Below are positions 22,734 through 35,120 of a stretch of 64,000 nt of DNA, piece by piece. The position numbers and the translations under genes are program-made. The notes beneath the pieces are model-generated. The model was not told the DNA's origin. It worked only from the letters and a program-made list of their open reading frames with translations, and searched no databases. The first letter of the stretch is position 1, and the number at the start of each line of letters is the position of its first letter. The stretch lies in the NCBI GenBank assembly GCA_018873245.2, contig JAEMBT020000006.1, positions 7,399,855 through 7,463,854 on the forward strand, written 5' to 3'. The stretch is from Archegozetes longisetosus. Taxonomy: Eukaryota; Arthropoda; Arachnida; Sarcoptiformes; Trhypochthoniidae.

Positions 22734-24835
22734 ATGTCTGGTTTTGGAGATTCAAACCCGTTCGGCGATCCGTTTTCGGTAATTATTATGAGATCATTAT
22801 TTGTTTGAATATTTATAGATTCATATTCTTATCATTTCAATGATTGAGTTAATGTATTTCCTCACAATTGATAACTTTTTTGATATTTATACTAACTTAA
22901 GGCCAACATGTTATCTCAAAATGTGTCAAATATTAATTTATGTCTTAATCACAGGATCCATCTATAACTCAGGCCACAAATCGACCTCAAGTTAATGGGG
23001 AGTCAGGTCTTGAAGACTATAATCCGTTCGCAAATCAAACGACTAAACCGTTGAACGTACGTCTTAATCAAATCTATTGAATACAAATAGTAAATGACAA
23101 TTTCATTCTTGTAGTCAGTAAGGGGTGCATCGAATCCACCACAAACAACACCATCAAGTCATGAGCCGGCGGTCATTAATACCTCTGTATCAAGTAATAA
23201 TTCAGGTCCGCCACCAGCCTATAGTCAATCCGCTGCACAAAAAATAACATCAGATGAACTTCAGAGGAGGCAAGAGGAGTTGGAAAGAAAAGCAGCAGAA
23301 TTGGCAGCTAGAGAGGAAGCGCTTCGTAACGCCCCCTATGCTACCAAAGAGAACAATTGGCCACCGCTTCCGAAGATATGTCCATGCAGTCCATGCTTTT
23401 ATCAAGATATTAATGTCGAAATTCCAGTCGAGTTTCAGAAAGTAGTTCGCCTCGTCTATTACCTGTGGATGTGTTAGTCTTTTATTCGATTATAATTAAT
23501 TTAAATATTTGCATTGTGACTAATTATTAATTGAACACTTTTATTTTGCTATTTTTATACTTTATATAATTAATTTTTCCATAAGCTGCAGCGTATAGTT
23601 CTCAATGAAACTAAAGTGTTGTACTCAGTGTTTAGTTTGTCTAATTCATATCTAATTGATGTCTCAATCTTGTTTTACAATTAAGATTATGTCGGAGTCT
23701 TATTAGTTAATTTACTGGGAGGAATGGCTGCTTGGATTAAAGGAAGAGACAACGGAGCAGGAATATTTGCCTTCTCTTTAGTTGCTTTGGCTATATTTAC
23801 TCCGCTATCATTCATTTGTTGGTTTCGTCCTCTCTATAAAGCATTCAGGTTTTATCTCATCTCATCGCATAACATTCAATTTTCTGATTATTATTTGTTT
23901 ACTTCTGATTTTTAGAAACGACAGTTCTTTCAATTTTATGGTGTTTTTCTTTGTATTTTTTTGCCAACTGGTATTTTCCATTATTTGGGCGATCGGTATT
24001 CCAGGCATGGGATCAGTGTATGTATTATTGAATGGAAAACTAATTTGCATTCATTTGATATCAATTAGAAATATTCAGAATATATTTACTTATTGTCTAC
24101 TTTCTGATAAACTTGAATCAACTAATATTTCAAATTTTAGTGGATTCATAAACGGCTTATTAATATTTACAAACAAGTCAAATAACTTTGACTATGCTAT
24201 CGGTACTTGTTTCATTTTAATTGGAATTCTTTGGTCACTTCTTGCTTTAGCTTCAGTTTATATTATAGCGAAGGTATTTTGTCAATCTTTAAACCAATTC
24301 CATGCCGACCACAAAGGAGTTTAAATAAGTTGGGCATTACTTCCAGTTTATGATTGATTTTCCATTTTTAATCAAATTGAAAGCTGAAAAATTCTATTAT
24401 TGTTTTATAGTATTTATGTTCCAGATGTTTATTTCAATTATTTTTTCTTTTATTTGTTGAGCAGTGGATTAATAGTGGCAATTGAGATGAGTGGCAAAGA
24501 CGCGATCTTCTTCTCTATATTTATTTTTATGTGCACAATAGTTATTGGATCGTATGCTTTAGCCTCCTTTTTGGTCTTAGTTAAGGTAGACTTAAATTTA
24601 CAAATGATTTGGCAAAAATTGAATGACGAATTGACTCATATGACAGGTTCACAGTATCTACAGAAGTACAGGTGCGAGTATGCAGAAAGCGCAGGCTGAG
24701 TTCGCTCAAGGAGTTCTTCGTAACGAACATGTACAAAACGCCGCCACTGCTGCTGCCACCAGTGCCGCGCGACAGGCCATGAATCAAACATTTGGATCAA
24801 ATAACAACACCAGTGGTTCTGGTCTGAGATATTGA
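22734..24835 (+). CDS. SCAMP: Secretory carrier-associated membrane protein (SCAMP)
   Basis: A four-pass protein of post-Golgi and endosomal carriers. Constant exons are 22734-22778, 22955-23056, 23115-23472, 23686-23848, 23916-24017 and 24647-24835. One of two alternative exons is inserted before the last: 24141-24273 or 24465-24585, giving 363 or 359 residues. The N-terminus has NPF motifs (NPFGDPF, YNPFANQ) for EH-domain partners and a coiled coil ([21 protein letters not shown]). The membrane core has [46 protein letters not shown] and [12 protein letters not shown]. The tail is [20 protein letters not shown] with an Ala-rich stretch. The alternative exons encode the fourth membrane segment and have identical splice phases. 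Including both would shift the frame, so they must be mutually exclusive. Gene identity is certain from the family-specific core. Confidence 0.96.
24465..24585 (+). other. SCAMP: Second, mutually exclusive SCAMP exon (6b)
   Basis: A 121-base exon flanked by TTGAGCAG and AAG-GTAGAC. It encodes [20 protein letters not shown] and further hydrophobic residues, ending LVLVK. It starts with the same TGGATT as exon 6a (24141-24273), ends with the same AAG, and has the same entry and exit phase. Both copies share spaced residues such as G-I, DAI/DYAI, ALAS and a final Lys, so it looks like a tandem exon duplicate. Confidence 0.75.
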
Positions 24836-25332
24836 AGTATTTAAGCCATTCAAAGAGGTGATAATCAAATTGACATGCGATTAAATTGTAGATTAAGAAT
24901 GTTTTACTTAAATTTTAGATTTAAATCAAGTTTCAAAACATTCCCGTATTTAAATGAAAAATTAATGGGAATAACTTATCATTTGATATGTGAATACTGT
25001 GAGAAATATTTAACTTTATTTGAATAACGATTAAATATATGTTTAATAATAATATTTTAAATTTTATCTTATGCTATAATTCCAAATAAACTTAATTTAA
25101 TTGATTAAATGTGAAATATGTTTGCATTTAATTTGACAAATATTTGTTTTAGGAATATAAAACTAATAATCCTTATCAAATGCAATTAAATGATAAGAAT
25201 GTTTATCTTCATAATGTTGTCATCAGCTCCAGTGACTTCATATATATTATTAGTTCATATTATTTGCTGCTATGAAATCTTATTTTATTTCATTTATTTT
25301 ATGCCTATTCATGATGTTTGGTTGGCAAACAT
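24836..25332. other. Convergent intergenic gap
   Basis: About 500 bases of strongly AT-rich DNA between the SCAMP and COG1 stops, with several AATAAA-like strings (for example at 25086). I see no gene. Confidence 0.5.
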
Positions 25333-27983
25333 CTAATCGTATCTCTTTTTAGAATTTTTTGTAGAAATAGAATTGACATTTAGAAGTGTAAACGGTTTTT
25401 GACAACAATTGAGAGGCAGTATGTTATGCGGCTCGTTATTTTGGTTACTTTGCTTTGACTTTGGATCTGATATAATAGAACTATTATCAGGAAGTAGTAA
25501 TCCAAATATTACAGAATTTGTTTTACCAATTTTTGCAATATTTGTTTGAATGTGAGGGAAAAATACATGCAAATCAAAGGGATCTATAAAAGCCTCAAAC
25601 TTTTGAAATGATTCATGAATTTTAGGTATTTCACTGTGTTTAATTTGTTCGTCGCGAGAAGTTCCTAGAAATTGCTTAAAAAACAACAGATCGAAATACA
25701 TTTGTAGAGCAATAGTCTGCTTAATGCTTTGTGGATATTGGCAACTAGAAAGTGACTCATAAGCGTTGCCATAGATTCGAACAAATTGGTCTGTAATAGT
25801 TGAGAGAATGTTTATGATAGCAGTTCGCGGAAGTGTATGTCCCGCTACTCTATTAGCCTCAGTACATAATTCACTCAACTTGTTGTGAATTATTGATGAA
25901 ATCTGAAGCGGAACTTCAATCACTGATCTGACAACTTTTCCTTCCTCTGATTCTTCCGTTATTTCGATTTTATCCCAAATAAATGAATTACTTATGAAGT
26001 TATTCAAATCAATTAACGAATCACCACTTATAGGACCAAATAATTTGTTGATAATGGTGTCGAACCACTTCTTGTAGGAATTATAGGAAAACGAAAGCAA
26101 TAAATCTTTAGCTTTAGGCCATGAATACTGTTTATAATTTTGAGAATTCTCGAAACAAAGGGCCAAGTGAGGACACGATTGTGTGATGTGGCGCAAAAAC
26201 TGTGCTGAAAATAATGTTACAATTTCGCAATCAGTCGAATCATTCATCGAATCCAAAAAGTCTCTTAGTTCGTTCACCAAAGTCTGACACGCATTCCCTA
26301 ATTCTGACTCAATCTCATCTAGATTTTGTGTTTTAATCAATTGAAAGCTTTCGTTTTTAAAGACTTTGATGTCACTCAACAGGTTTTCGAGCGAATGGTC
26401 GAAATCAGAACAGAACTTATCAATCAATGAGATTTGTGCGATCGCTTTCTTCGATAAACTCATTGAATTAGATTCTGCTTCATCCCAAATCAAGTTAATG
26501 ACTTCAAGATTAGCTTTGGAAGAAATATCATTGGATATAGAATTTCGTATATTATCTTTCAATGAGTTTAGCGTATTGTTGATCTTTTCACTGATGATTG
26601 AAGTAATTCTTGATATAACATATTTCATGATAAATTCGTCCCAAATCGGCAAGTAAATTCCCATCAATTCTTCGCAATATTCTTCCCAGTCAACCATTTT
26701 TTGACTTTGTTTAAAAGACTTATCGATTTCAGTCAAAACACTGCATATATAATTCGCTGAATCAATACTCTCTAACATTTTCTTCAAAAGCGGCTCAATA
26801 AGACTTTTGACAGAGTTGATCCAATTCTTCGTTTCAGTTTTGATTACTTCAGGGTCGATGATGTCAATAGCTGTTTTATTGATAAGCTTGAAGTCAGCTA
26901 TTCCAGACCTCAATTGTGGACTCAATTTTCTTTGGCTAATCACCGGTGATTCGTAACTAATTTTAGTGATTCGTTCATATCTTTGATGCAATAACGTCTT
27001 AAACTTGGCTCCACAACTACTGAAAAATACTGAATGAACGCATTTGATTGTATTGAACAAAATATTGATAAAACAATGTAGACTTTGTTTGAGATCATTT
27101 GGCTCTGCAAAACATTCGTTTATATCACTTTTTCTTTTCTCTAAAATTATGTGAAAGAGTTGTGTTGCAGACAACTCTTGCAATAAAATCAAACAACAAA
27201 AAGTGTCTGCATTCGCCGATTCGTCGCTATTATCAATAAGTGAACTTCTTTTAGTAAAATTCCAGCATTTACTCGCAATCACATCATTGAATCTATTGAT
27301 TGCAGTTTCGTATTGTCTAAACAGATGCGAGGTTTCGTTGCGATTATTCAGTTTGCTCAGAGAGCACACAAATGTTTTCCATAGAAGTAATTATAAGTAG
27401 CAAACAATAGATCGTCGTTTTCGAGAGATGACCAAATCTGAAACAATTCAATTGAAACAAAAAGATTTAGTTTAGAGAAAGTGTTGATCTAATAATTGAA
27501 TAAAAGAACTGACATCTAAAGGTATGTTAACAATGATCTTCATAATGAGGCCGTATTTGTAATTTTTGATGATTTCATCTGAATTACTAAGAGAGCCAGT
27601 GTTTGTTTCAAATTTCTTATTATAAGAAGCTTTGTTTAGCGAATGTTTTGATTGTTGTGTTTTCTCCAAACAAATCAACGATTTGAGGACATTATTAACA
27701 CTAACATTCATTTCTTTTATAGTATCTGCTGCTTCGATGAGATCGCCATATTTTTCGCTATCAGTCGTGAGATAATAAATATGAGTACAAATCAAATATA
27801 GTCATAACAAGTAAATAGAAACAAATACCCGACGAGTTGTTTTAATTCTTCTTTTTTACGTTCGATATCATTCTTCAGCTTTTTCTGAATGTCTATAATT
27901 TCATTGATAGTGAAGTTTTCGAGTAAATAGTCGACATTCGTTGTTGTCTTCAGCATTTTGGGAACAATTGGCTGATTAATCAA
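25333..27983 (-). CDS. COG1: Conserved oligomeric Golgi complex subunit 1
   Basis: A core subunit of the COG tether that captures retrograde vesicles at the Golgi. Exons on the minus strand are 27983-27829, 27757-27514 and 27437-25333. The N-terminus (ERKKEELKQLVG then EKYGDLIEAADTI across the first junction) is the COG1 hallmark, and IWSSLENDDLLFATY follows the second. The C-terminus carries the family motif FIDPFDLHVFFPHIQTN followed by SVIFGLLLP. The total is about 834 residues, somewhat shorter than vertebrate COG1. One problem: in exon 3 the frame from IWSS runs to a stop after YGKHLCAL, and the remaining 690 codons are in the frame one base earlier. One extra A in the AAAA run (TTTT at 27375-27378) would join them as YGKTFVCSLSK. 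An assembly error is the simplest reading. ATG at 27956 is an alternative start. Confidence 0.92.
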
Positions 27984-28197
27984 TTGTAATAAATATATAT
28001 ATATATAAAGTATTTAACGTAAACGCCAACTGTTTAGAAAACTTTACAAGCCAAACGTCACACTCAATGACGTCTCTATTATCGACTCAACGAATCACTT
28101 TATAATTTGGTGGTATTTATGAATTTGTGCTTATTATGGCATTTATTTCAAATTTAAATAAACTAAAACTTATTCATACAAATCATATACGAAATTT

Positions 28198-28229
<32 letters not shown>

Positions 28230-28263
28230 TGAGAATGAAATGTGAGATAAATTAGTGAATAGC
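27984..28263. repeat. Short gap with (TA)n and (AATC)n microsatellites
   Basis: Between the ACTR5 stop and the COG1 start lie a TA run at about 27990-28006 and seven to eight copies of AATC at about 28196-28228. The rest should be the COG1 promoter and the ACTR5 3' end. Confidence 0.7.
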
Positions 28264-30208
28264 TTATTGAACGTAGAGGTTTGAAGCTTTATGTTCTTTT
28301 ATATAACTAGAACCAAACTCTAAATATTGACTTTTAGTGATAAATTTGTCAGAGAAAATGTTGGAGCAGTCACGTTCTCCTTTCCAACTGTCAAGCGAAA
28401 CATTTTCTAAGGGAAATAGCAATTAGCTCAATATCATCCAATGTACACAATATACATTTTAACTTACGAGCCTGAACAACAGAAAGAGGAGACTCAAAGG
28501 GTTTGATAGAAGTGATATCAGTCTCGATTCTATCAACCAAACCACCAATATTAGCACATCCACCAGTTATGAAAATTGTCTGAAAATCATTTTCCAATTC
28601 AATATTGTATCTAAACTACTGTAAATTTAAGACATACTTCACTGATTTTTATGTTATCTAGTTTTTTGATAACATTCTCAATGGCTTCACTTATACCGCA
28701 TTGTTGATAGTCTATTAGAGCTTTTGGTGAAAATAACAGTTCTGGTACTCGAACTAATTCTGGTCCAATCTCTATGATATTATCTGCGGTTCCATGTCTT
28801 TTCAATCTTTTGGTTTCCAGTTCATATTCTCGCAGAAGTTCATTCAGAATCCAAGCGTTTTCACCGATTTTATTGCCTCTCAATTGCCTTATATGTGAAA
28901 TCCATTTCGATTCATCGCTATTGATATGTTTTGCCATTCCTTTATCTCGTCGATAACAGTCTCTTCAGGTTCTAGTTTAGGGTTGAGTTGAGTTTTATAA
29001 TATTTTATTTCGTTGTTTAATTCACTCAATTTTGCTCTCAATTCATTCAGATTTTTGACGCCAGCGTTTTGATAGGCTCTCTATAGAAGTAATTTGATAT
29101 GACGAATAAGGTTTATGATAGTTTGTAGATTTTTACTACCGTAATCAAAGCCGGATCAGCTAACTCTTCATCTTCGACCAACTCCTGCAGAGTTTTAAGT
29201 TTTTTTCTACGTTCCTCTAACTCTATGAGCTAAACATAGTTATAAATGAGTTAATAAAAGTTTAGATGATATGATTTAAGAATATACCTGTTTTTCTCTT
29301 TTCTTAACTAAATTACTTTCGACTTTTGCCAGTAATCGCTGAGATCTTACAGTGAAGTTTTCATTGATTGAATGTTGGGCTTGATTTGTTATGTTATAGT
29401 TTGAAGCTTTGAATCGTTTTATATTTTCTTCATAGTATGCCTCATCGGACCACTTAGAACCCTCCAAATCATAATTCGAAGAAAATTTACACAAATTCTG
29501 AACAATATGTTCACATTTGGTGAAAGTAAACTCTTGAGTATGTTTTGGATATTTCAATTGCAATAATCGTTGCAAATATAGAGTTAGATTAAGTCCTCCC
29601 AAATTGATTCGCGTGGAGGATTCAGGACAGACTTTACCATCAACTATGGCAATGACATGACACGTATAATGGCCTAAAGACAACACTAGACAATTTTGAA
29701 TGTCTGGACAGTTATGATATAAACTAAATAATGAGTCGACGCCTAACATGAGAGATGGAATTTGATAGCATTCAAACAGCAATTCTTCGATATAAGTTCG
29801 CGTCCAAAGGGGTGTACAAAGAGCCTCATTCATAACAATTGGGTGCTCGACAGAACTGGTATCGATTCCCAAATGAGAGAAAATATAATCAAAAATGATT
29901 TCTTGAACATCGAACTGCGTGACGACATTGCTCTCGAAGGGTGACCTGAGCAACCATTTGACGGCTTCCAAGTTGGTGATGTCATTTCCCACTAAAATCT
30001 CTGAATCCTTTTTTCCTCTTTGTTTCGATATTAAATTTCTGAAAATCAGTTGAGGCGAAGGATTAGATCCAAAGCCGACTCTACAATGAAAGGCCCCGCT
30101 GTCTATAAGAATAGGAATTGAAGAGTCTCTGTAACGATTGTAATCAATTATTTTGTCGGGTAATATTGTCTCGTCTTTTAGAAACTCCATTCGATTATAT
30201 TCAGTCAA
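28264..30208 (-). CDS. ACTR5: Actin-related protein 5, INO80 complex subunit
   Basis: A nuclear actin-fold protein of the INO80 chromatin remodeller. Exons on the minus strand are 30208-29288, 29229-29140, 29080-28638, 28579-28468 and 28406-28264, about 569 residues (human 607). The actin fold opens with IPILIDSGAFHCRVGF, has PIVMNEALCTPLWTR and the second phosphate loop as VLSLGHYTCHV. The long charged insertion specific to ARP5 (RERRKKLK-type coiled coil) interrupts the fold. The fold resumes with VPELLFSPKALIDYQQCGI, TIFITGGCANIGG and a tail ending SSYIKEHKASNLYVQ, matching the ARP5 C-terminus. The third exon needs one extra base near AAA (TTT at 28941-28943) to connect DEIK with GMAKHINSDESKW. 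This looks like a homopolymer under-call. Confidence 0.92.
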
Positions 30209-30906
30209 ACACTGCTTAATAAACGATTAATTGATTGTTAATTCCTTCAACTTTTTCAGTGCAATCACTTTACTTCAAGTCGATCAGCAATCAAAACATT
30301 TTGATTTAGTTATATTTCAAATAATTTGTATGAAATCTTCATAATTCGACACAAGATATGATTCAAAATGAGATCAATTCGAGTAAAAACAAAGTATCAA
30401 ATTTGGTTATAATATGCTATTGTATTTGTAAACAACTAGTAGTATATATTGAATGAATGCGTGCCTCCAATGTTTTGAATGTAAACGAGTTTCTATTGGA
30501 TATTCAATACATTTGTAATTTGTCTAAAGTTTCAGTAGAGAAGTCAACCAAAAGTTTTAAAAGTTCTAAAGATTTTTCAAGCTATTCAAAACTCAATAAG
30601 TATAGTATGAATTAATGATTTTTTAAAATAAAAGTATCTAAAAATCTTGGAAACTCATCAACTGGAAAGATGGATCAACTTTGAATGAATTACTAACGAA
30701 AAAGTTATAAAAAGTTGTCAAGTTTGAATAGTTTTTGTCTGTTATTGTTTAGTTAATTAGATTGATAGTTAAGTAAACAATGATCATTAAAACAGTTATA
30801 ATTTATTAAAACGATTAAAATTAAATACTTATATTTAGTTATATATGCAAAGTGATACATGTTTACATCAATTATAAAATGTTTAAATTATAAAATCAAA
30901 GTTGTT
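30209..30906. other. Intergenic, no gene seen
   Basis: About 700 bases of AT-rich DNA between the two-pore channel stop and the ACTR5 start. It should contain the ACTR5 promoter and the channel 3' UTR (AATAAA-like string on the minus strand near 30806). Confidence 0.5.
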
Positions 30907-33550
30907 TCAACTCGTTGGTTCGGCTCTATTTTCTATATCCTCCATAGTTTTCGAATCGATTGAGATCTCGTTTTGAAACATTTTGATAAGAAGTGATTCA
31001 ACGCTTTTCTTTTCTCTTATAATAATACGTAAGTCACTTATATTTAGAGTAATTCCTGAATCGCAGTTAGCATTTGTATTGACAAAGTCATGATCGGCAT
31101 CAACTAAGTCTTGAAATTCAGTATAACTTGAACTATTGGCTGATTGTTTACTTTCCTGTGCGCAATTCAGTCCTATTTGCTCTAATCTTTGCTGAAAAGT
31201 ACTTTTTTGTGGCTTTTTATCAGTTATATTAAGATATTCTAATATAAACGCTTCTAAAACAAAAGCAGTGAAGATATTGAGGACCAAAATGACACAAATC
31301 AAGTGAAAAGACATGAAATAAATTCTGGTAAACTTAGTTCCAGTCAATAACTCTTGATTTCTAGCCAATACGTGCCACTGGTTAACAACCATCAAGTCAA
31401 ATAAGAATAGCATCGCGTTGGGAAAAGTATTGAAATTAATTGAACAATAGTTTGCCCGAAATGTTTGATTTTTGGACAGCAATGAATGTTATCTCTTTGG
31501 CAATTGTTTTCTGTGTCATCGCTTTGATTGACAAATAATCGCATTCCTATAATAGCATAAGAATAATAGACTACAAATAATAATCCAAAATAAGTTGCAA
31601 AAGAGGGAACTAATGCGATGACTGTTTTGACAACAATTTTGAATCTGTTGATAGTTGTTATAATTTTGCAAAGTCTTAAAACACGAAGAATCAGTAATAA
31701 ATCCAAATAATGTTCGAATTGTTGATTCATACTATTATTGCATTCGATGATAAGCCAAAGAATTAGTGCGGTTCCAATAACTACCAAATCAAATATGTTC
31801 CAGAATTTTTGAGTAAATAGATAAAATCCGAATGTGTACAGTTTTGCAAGTATTTCAAAAGTGAAAACCAATAATAGACTCCATTCTAAATAACTATAAT
31901 CATAATCGAGTGCTATTACTATAGCATTGAATAAAATGAGACAATCGAAACAATAACGAAATGCTTTTGATTCAACCATAAATCGAAACGTTCTCGAAAT
32001 CTTGCTTTGATATAAACTTTTCATTAGTCTTTCTATAACCGTTACATTTCTTGTGTTTGATGTGATTTTGATATGAAAACTGAGTAAATCTGAAAGTTCC
32101 AAAAAATTGTCTCTTGATATGATTTGATTAGTTTCTAGCAATGACCAGTAAATCGATATAAGACTCGAACGATGCGTTATTGTACTTCCTTCGGCATCAA
32201 GAACTAGCTGCATCAATTGATTGAACACTTGTTGAGTGATACCACTGTTTGCAGCATTTTTGTCATTATTCGAATTTAAATTATCTGGATTTTTAGTCAA
32301 TAGATTAAATGCTCGCAACAAGTTTTCTCTTTTTAAGTTGAGTAAATTTCTTACTTCGACCTGTCAAATAAATATTGTTATAATTTGATTTACTTTGTAT
32401 GATTCTTATGCTGTGCTTACTTTCAAATGTTTTCTGTAATTATTGTAAATAACAGCCAGTATTATATTCATAAATAAATAAAGATTTGTGATCAGGTACA
32501 CAACAAAGTAAATGGCAAACCAACGACTCTTATTATACGCGGGCATCCTATTGAAAATATCAATGAAATAAGTCAATTAGTTTAGTATATGTTGCAATAG
32601 AGAGAACATTATGATGAAGCTACTCACATAATATCAGGATTATTAGCAGTTGTCACTGTATTTAATAAAAAGTTTCAGACTTAATATATACTCCAAATTG
32701 ATTAATAAACTAAACTTTTTATTTAAAATATACCTAGAACGTAAAGATTGTAGAATATATCGAAAAAGTCTGAGAAATACTTTTCATTTTTGTTATCGTT
32801 GCCAACAATAATTCCTTGCTTTTCGAACAATTTGAGACCAATGATTGAAAAAGTTAAAATTGATAAGAAAAAGAGTATGAGAACATTGAGAACATCAGGC
32901 AAAGTGTTGCGGATGTTTCTAAAGGCTCTTCTAATCTGTTGAGAAGACAATAGAGTAAAAGATAAGTAGACAAACTCGACCACTATGGAAGAAATAGTGA
33001 ACAAATAGTGAAATACCTGTTTGTTCTCAGCAAAGTTAATGATAAATAGTGGTCTTAATATCGGTGACCAGCGAACATAATCAGTTATTAGATAAGAGAT
33101 GACGATATCACAAATTGTCACAAATATAATGGCAGCGACTATTATATTCTTCTTGTCGCCCCAAAACACTTCCAGTGGCAAAAGGAGTAATAAATGACTC
33201 AATCGAATGGTATATATCAATAAACATAACAACTCTATAGAAATGGTCAAACTTTTCCATTTGTCCTCGCCCGGATCAGTCGATTCAAACAAAGTTATGA
33301 AATGATGTGAAAATATAGCGAAATAAAGAATCAATTGCAAAATCCAGTGTCTGTACAAGAAATAAATTTTGACATTTATGAAATCAGATGATGAACACAA
33401 CAGCAGTAACCCATCCTTTGCGTCAGTGACCAATGCAGCCGACACTAAAAGCTTTTGCTTATTAGTCGATGAGCTGTCTATACTTAAATTTTGCTTTTGT
33501 TCTGACACATCTTCATTAACAACCACTGATTGAACAACATTAGGATCCAT
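30907..33550 (-). CDS. Two-pore channel (TPC) of endosomes/lysosomes
   Basis: A cation channel of acidic organelles built from two six-helix repeats. Exons on the minus strand are 33550-32734, 32655-32628 (28 bases), 32547-32421 and 32360-30907, about 808 residues (human TPC1 has 816). The first pore has the family filter TTANNPDIMMPAY, split over a microexon. The second pore has DLMVVNQWHVL. Repeat II shows a charged S4 helix (LRVLRLCKIITTINRFK) and the S6 helix LNIFTAFVLEAF. The N-terminal tail is about 75 residues, rich in Ser, Asn and Lys. Filter I looks TPC1-like and filter II more like TPC2/3, so I leave the subtype open. The frame breaks once in exon 4: adding one A to the run opposite 31469-31473 joins DNIHCCPK to NQTFRANYC. 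A CACGTG box lies 134 bases upstream of the start. Confidence 0.93.
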
Positions 33551-34059
33551 TTGTTAACTTAAAACTTGAAAATTCTTACTTTAAGGTTGAGGATCGATAT
33601 TAAAAGTGTGAAGCAGAATTGTGGGCAACAATTCATCCATTTGTAGCTCGTGAATAAACACCCACTTAAAGGTCAAACTGGTTCACGTGGCAAATGGTTT
33701 ACCGCTTTGCTGACTATTTTGTTTTTCCTACGTAAACTCATGTAAGCATTCACTCATATCGGTCTAACTTACTCTCTATAACTTGTTTTCTGTTCACTCA
33801 TTAGTCAACTGAGCTGTCAAACCACTCGAAACACAAAAAACAATCTTTTCATTCTTCTACTTATGTTTTAACTCTCCTTCAGTTACTTATTCAAAAATTA
33901 TAATGCTATAGCCTTCAGTTTCACGTCTTTTTATTGTTCCAGATAAACAACTTTTGGAATAAAACAACGAGAAATTCGTATAAATTTATTGTGAAAATAG
34001 TCGTTCAGAATATAAATTCATGATTTTTTGGACTTAGACTTGAAAAATTTTTTAAATAT
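33551..34059. promoter_or_regulatory. Promoter side of the two-pore channel with a CACGTG box
   Basis: The 500-base gap to the WDR55 stop contains TTCACGTGGC (core 33684-33689), which resembles the lysosomal CLEAR/E-box element bound by TFEB/Mitf-type factors. No other gene is seen. Function is inferred from motif and position only. Confidence 0.3.
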
Positions 34060-35120
34060 TCAAGTCGAAAGTCCTTCAAAAAAGTTAGAACTAGTTCCTT
34101 TGTTTACCCCTTTTTCGAGCTCGTTATATTTAAATAATTTCAATACATTATCACTAGTCGAAACAATTTGTTTAGTAATTTGATTGACATCTAAACTTTC
34201 AACACTCGAGACGTTCGTACAAATATCGCACAAAACTTTATTTGGTAAAATACTAATAGCTCTCAATTTTCCATCAGAAGATCCAACAACAATAGTTTCA
34301 TCATTTATTAACTCGATGTTATCAATGCTACAAAATCCTTGTCCTCTCGTAGTGTTTCCCCGAATGGGGAAGCGGTCGCTAATATTTCCCCATTCATTGG
34401 TATTAAATATATTGAGAGCTCCGTCTTCTGCGCCAACAACCACTTTATCCTTACTCTCCAAAAACCTGACACTTTGAAATCCAGCATCAAAGAGTTCTGA
34501 TTGTGGGCTCTCCATCCTTTTAGCCCTGATATTGAAAGCAGAAAGGGTTCCCTCACCACTAGAGGCAACTACAAGACGTCTAGAGTCATTGACATCAAGA
34601 TCACTGATATATTGTTCGCACTCTTTCAGTTGCATATATATTCCTCGATCTAATCTATAATCCCATACTTTAAAGTTTCCGCTATCGTCACCACAACATA
34701 ACAGATAATTGTCGATAACAAGTAACGAATATATTTTTGGTCCTTTGTTATCTATTTTTCGGACAACTTTTCCAGTGTTTAAGTCCATTAATTTAATAGT
34801 TTTTGCGGCACTGACTAGAAGTTCATTACTCGCAAAACGTATTTTTCTAATAGAACTTCCCTTATGATGACGTTTTAGATCCATTACAATAAAATTGTTT
34901 TCAGCAACCGTGTCAATCCTATCGATGATTAAAATGAATAAGACATTAGTTAATTGATTTTAAGAAACAACATTTAGCTATGATTGCAATACATTTTAAT
35001 ATCTCCTTCTATTGTACTCAGAGCTAAGATGTTATGTTTTGTCGGATGAAATTGCGTATCGTATATCATTTCGGTCTCATTTATAGATAATTCTTTCACT
35101 AAGTCGAAACTGAACGGCAT
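34060..35120 (-). CDS. WDR55: WD repeat protein 55
   Basis: A nucleolar beta-propeller protein needed for ribosomal RNA processing in other animals. Two exons, 35120-34993 and 34918-34060, join (GDIKM then IDTVAENN) to 328 residues. Blades show the usual Gly-His/Trp-Asp decay pattern: FHPTKHNILALSTIEGDI, SAAKTIKLMDLNTGK, LLCCGDDSGNFKVWDYR, VASSGEGTLSAFNIR, VVVGAEDGALNIF and GSSDGKLRAISILPNKV. The order and the phrases GDDSG-KVWD and RAISILPN are those of WDR55. The vertebrate C-terminal acidic and basic tail is missing; the protein ends soon after the last blade. The gene is head-to-head with KTI12. Confidence 0.93.

Noticed and set aside
24400-24464. Upstream extension of SCAMP exon 6b to about 24411
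   Set aside because: The open frame continues but is AT-rich intron sequence; only the acceptor at 24464 gives the phase needed.
27370-31475. Programmed -1 ribosomal frameshifting in COG1, ACTR5 and the two-pore channel
   Set aside because: The shift sites lack a shared slippery heptamer and it is not known for these families; missing bases in A runs explain all three.
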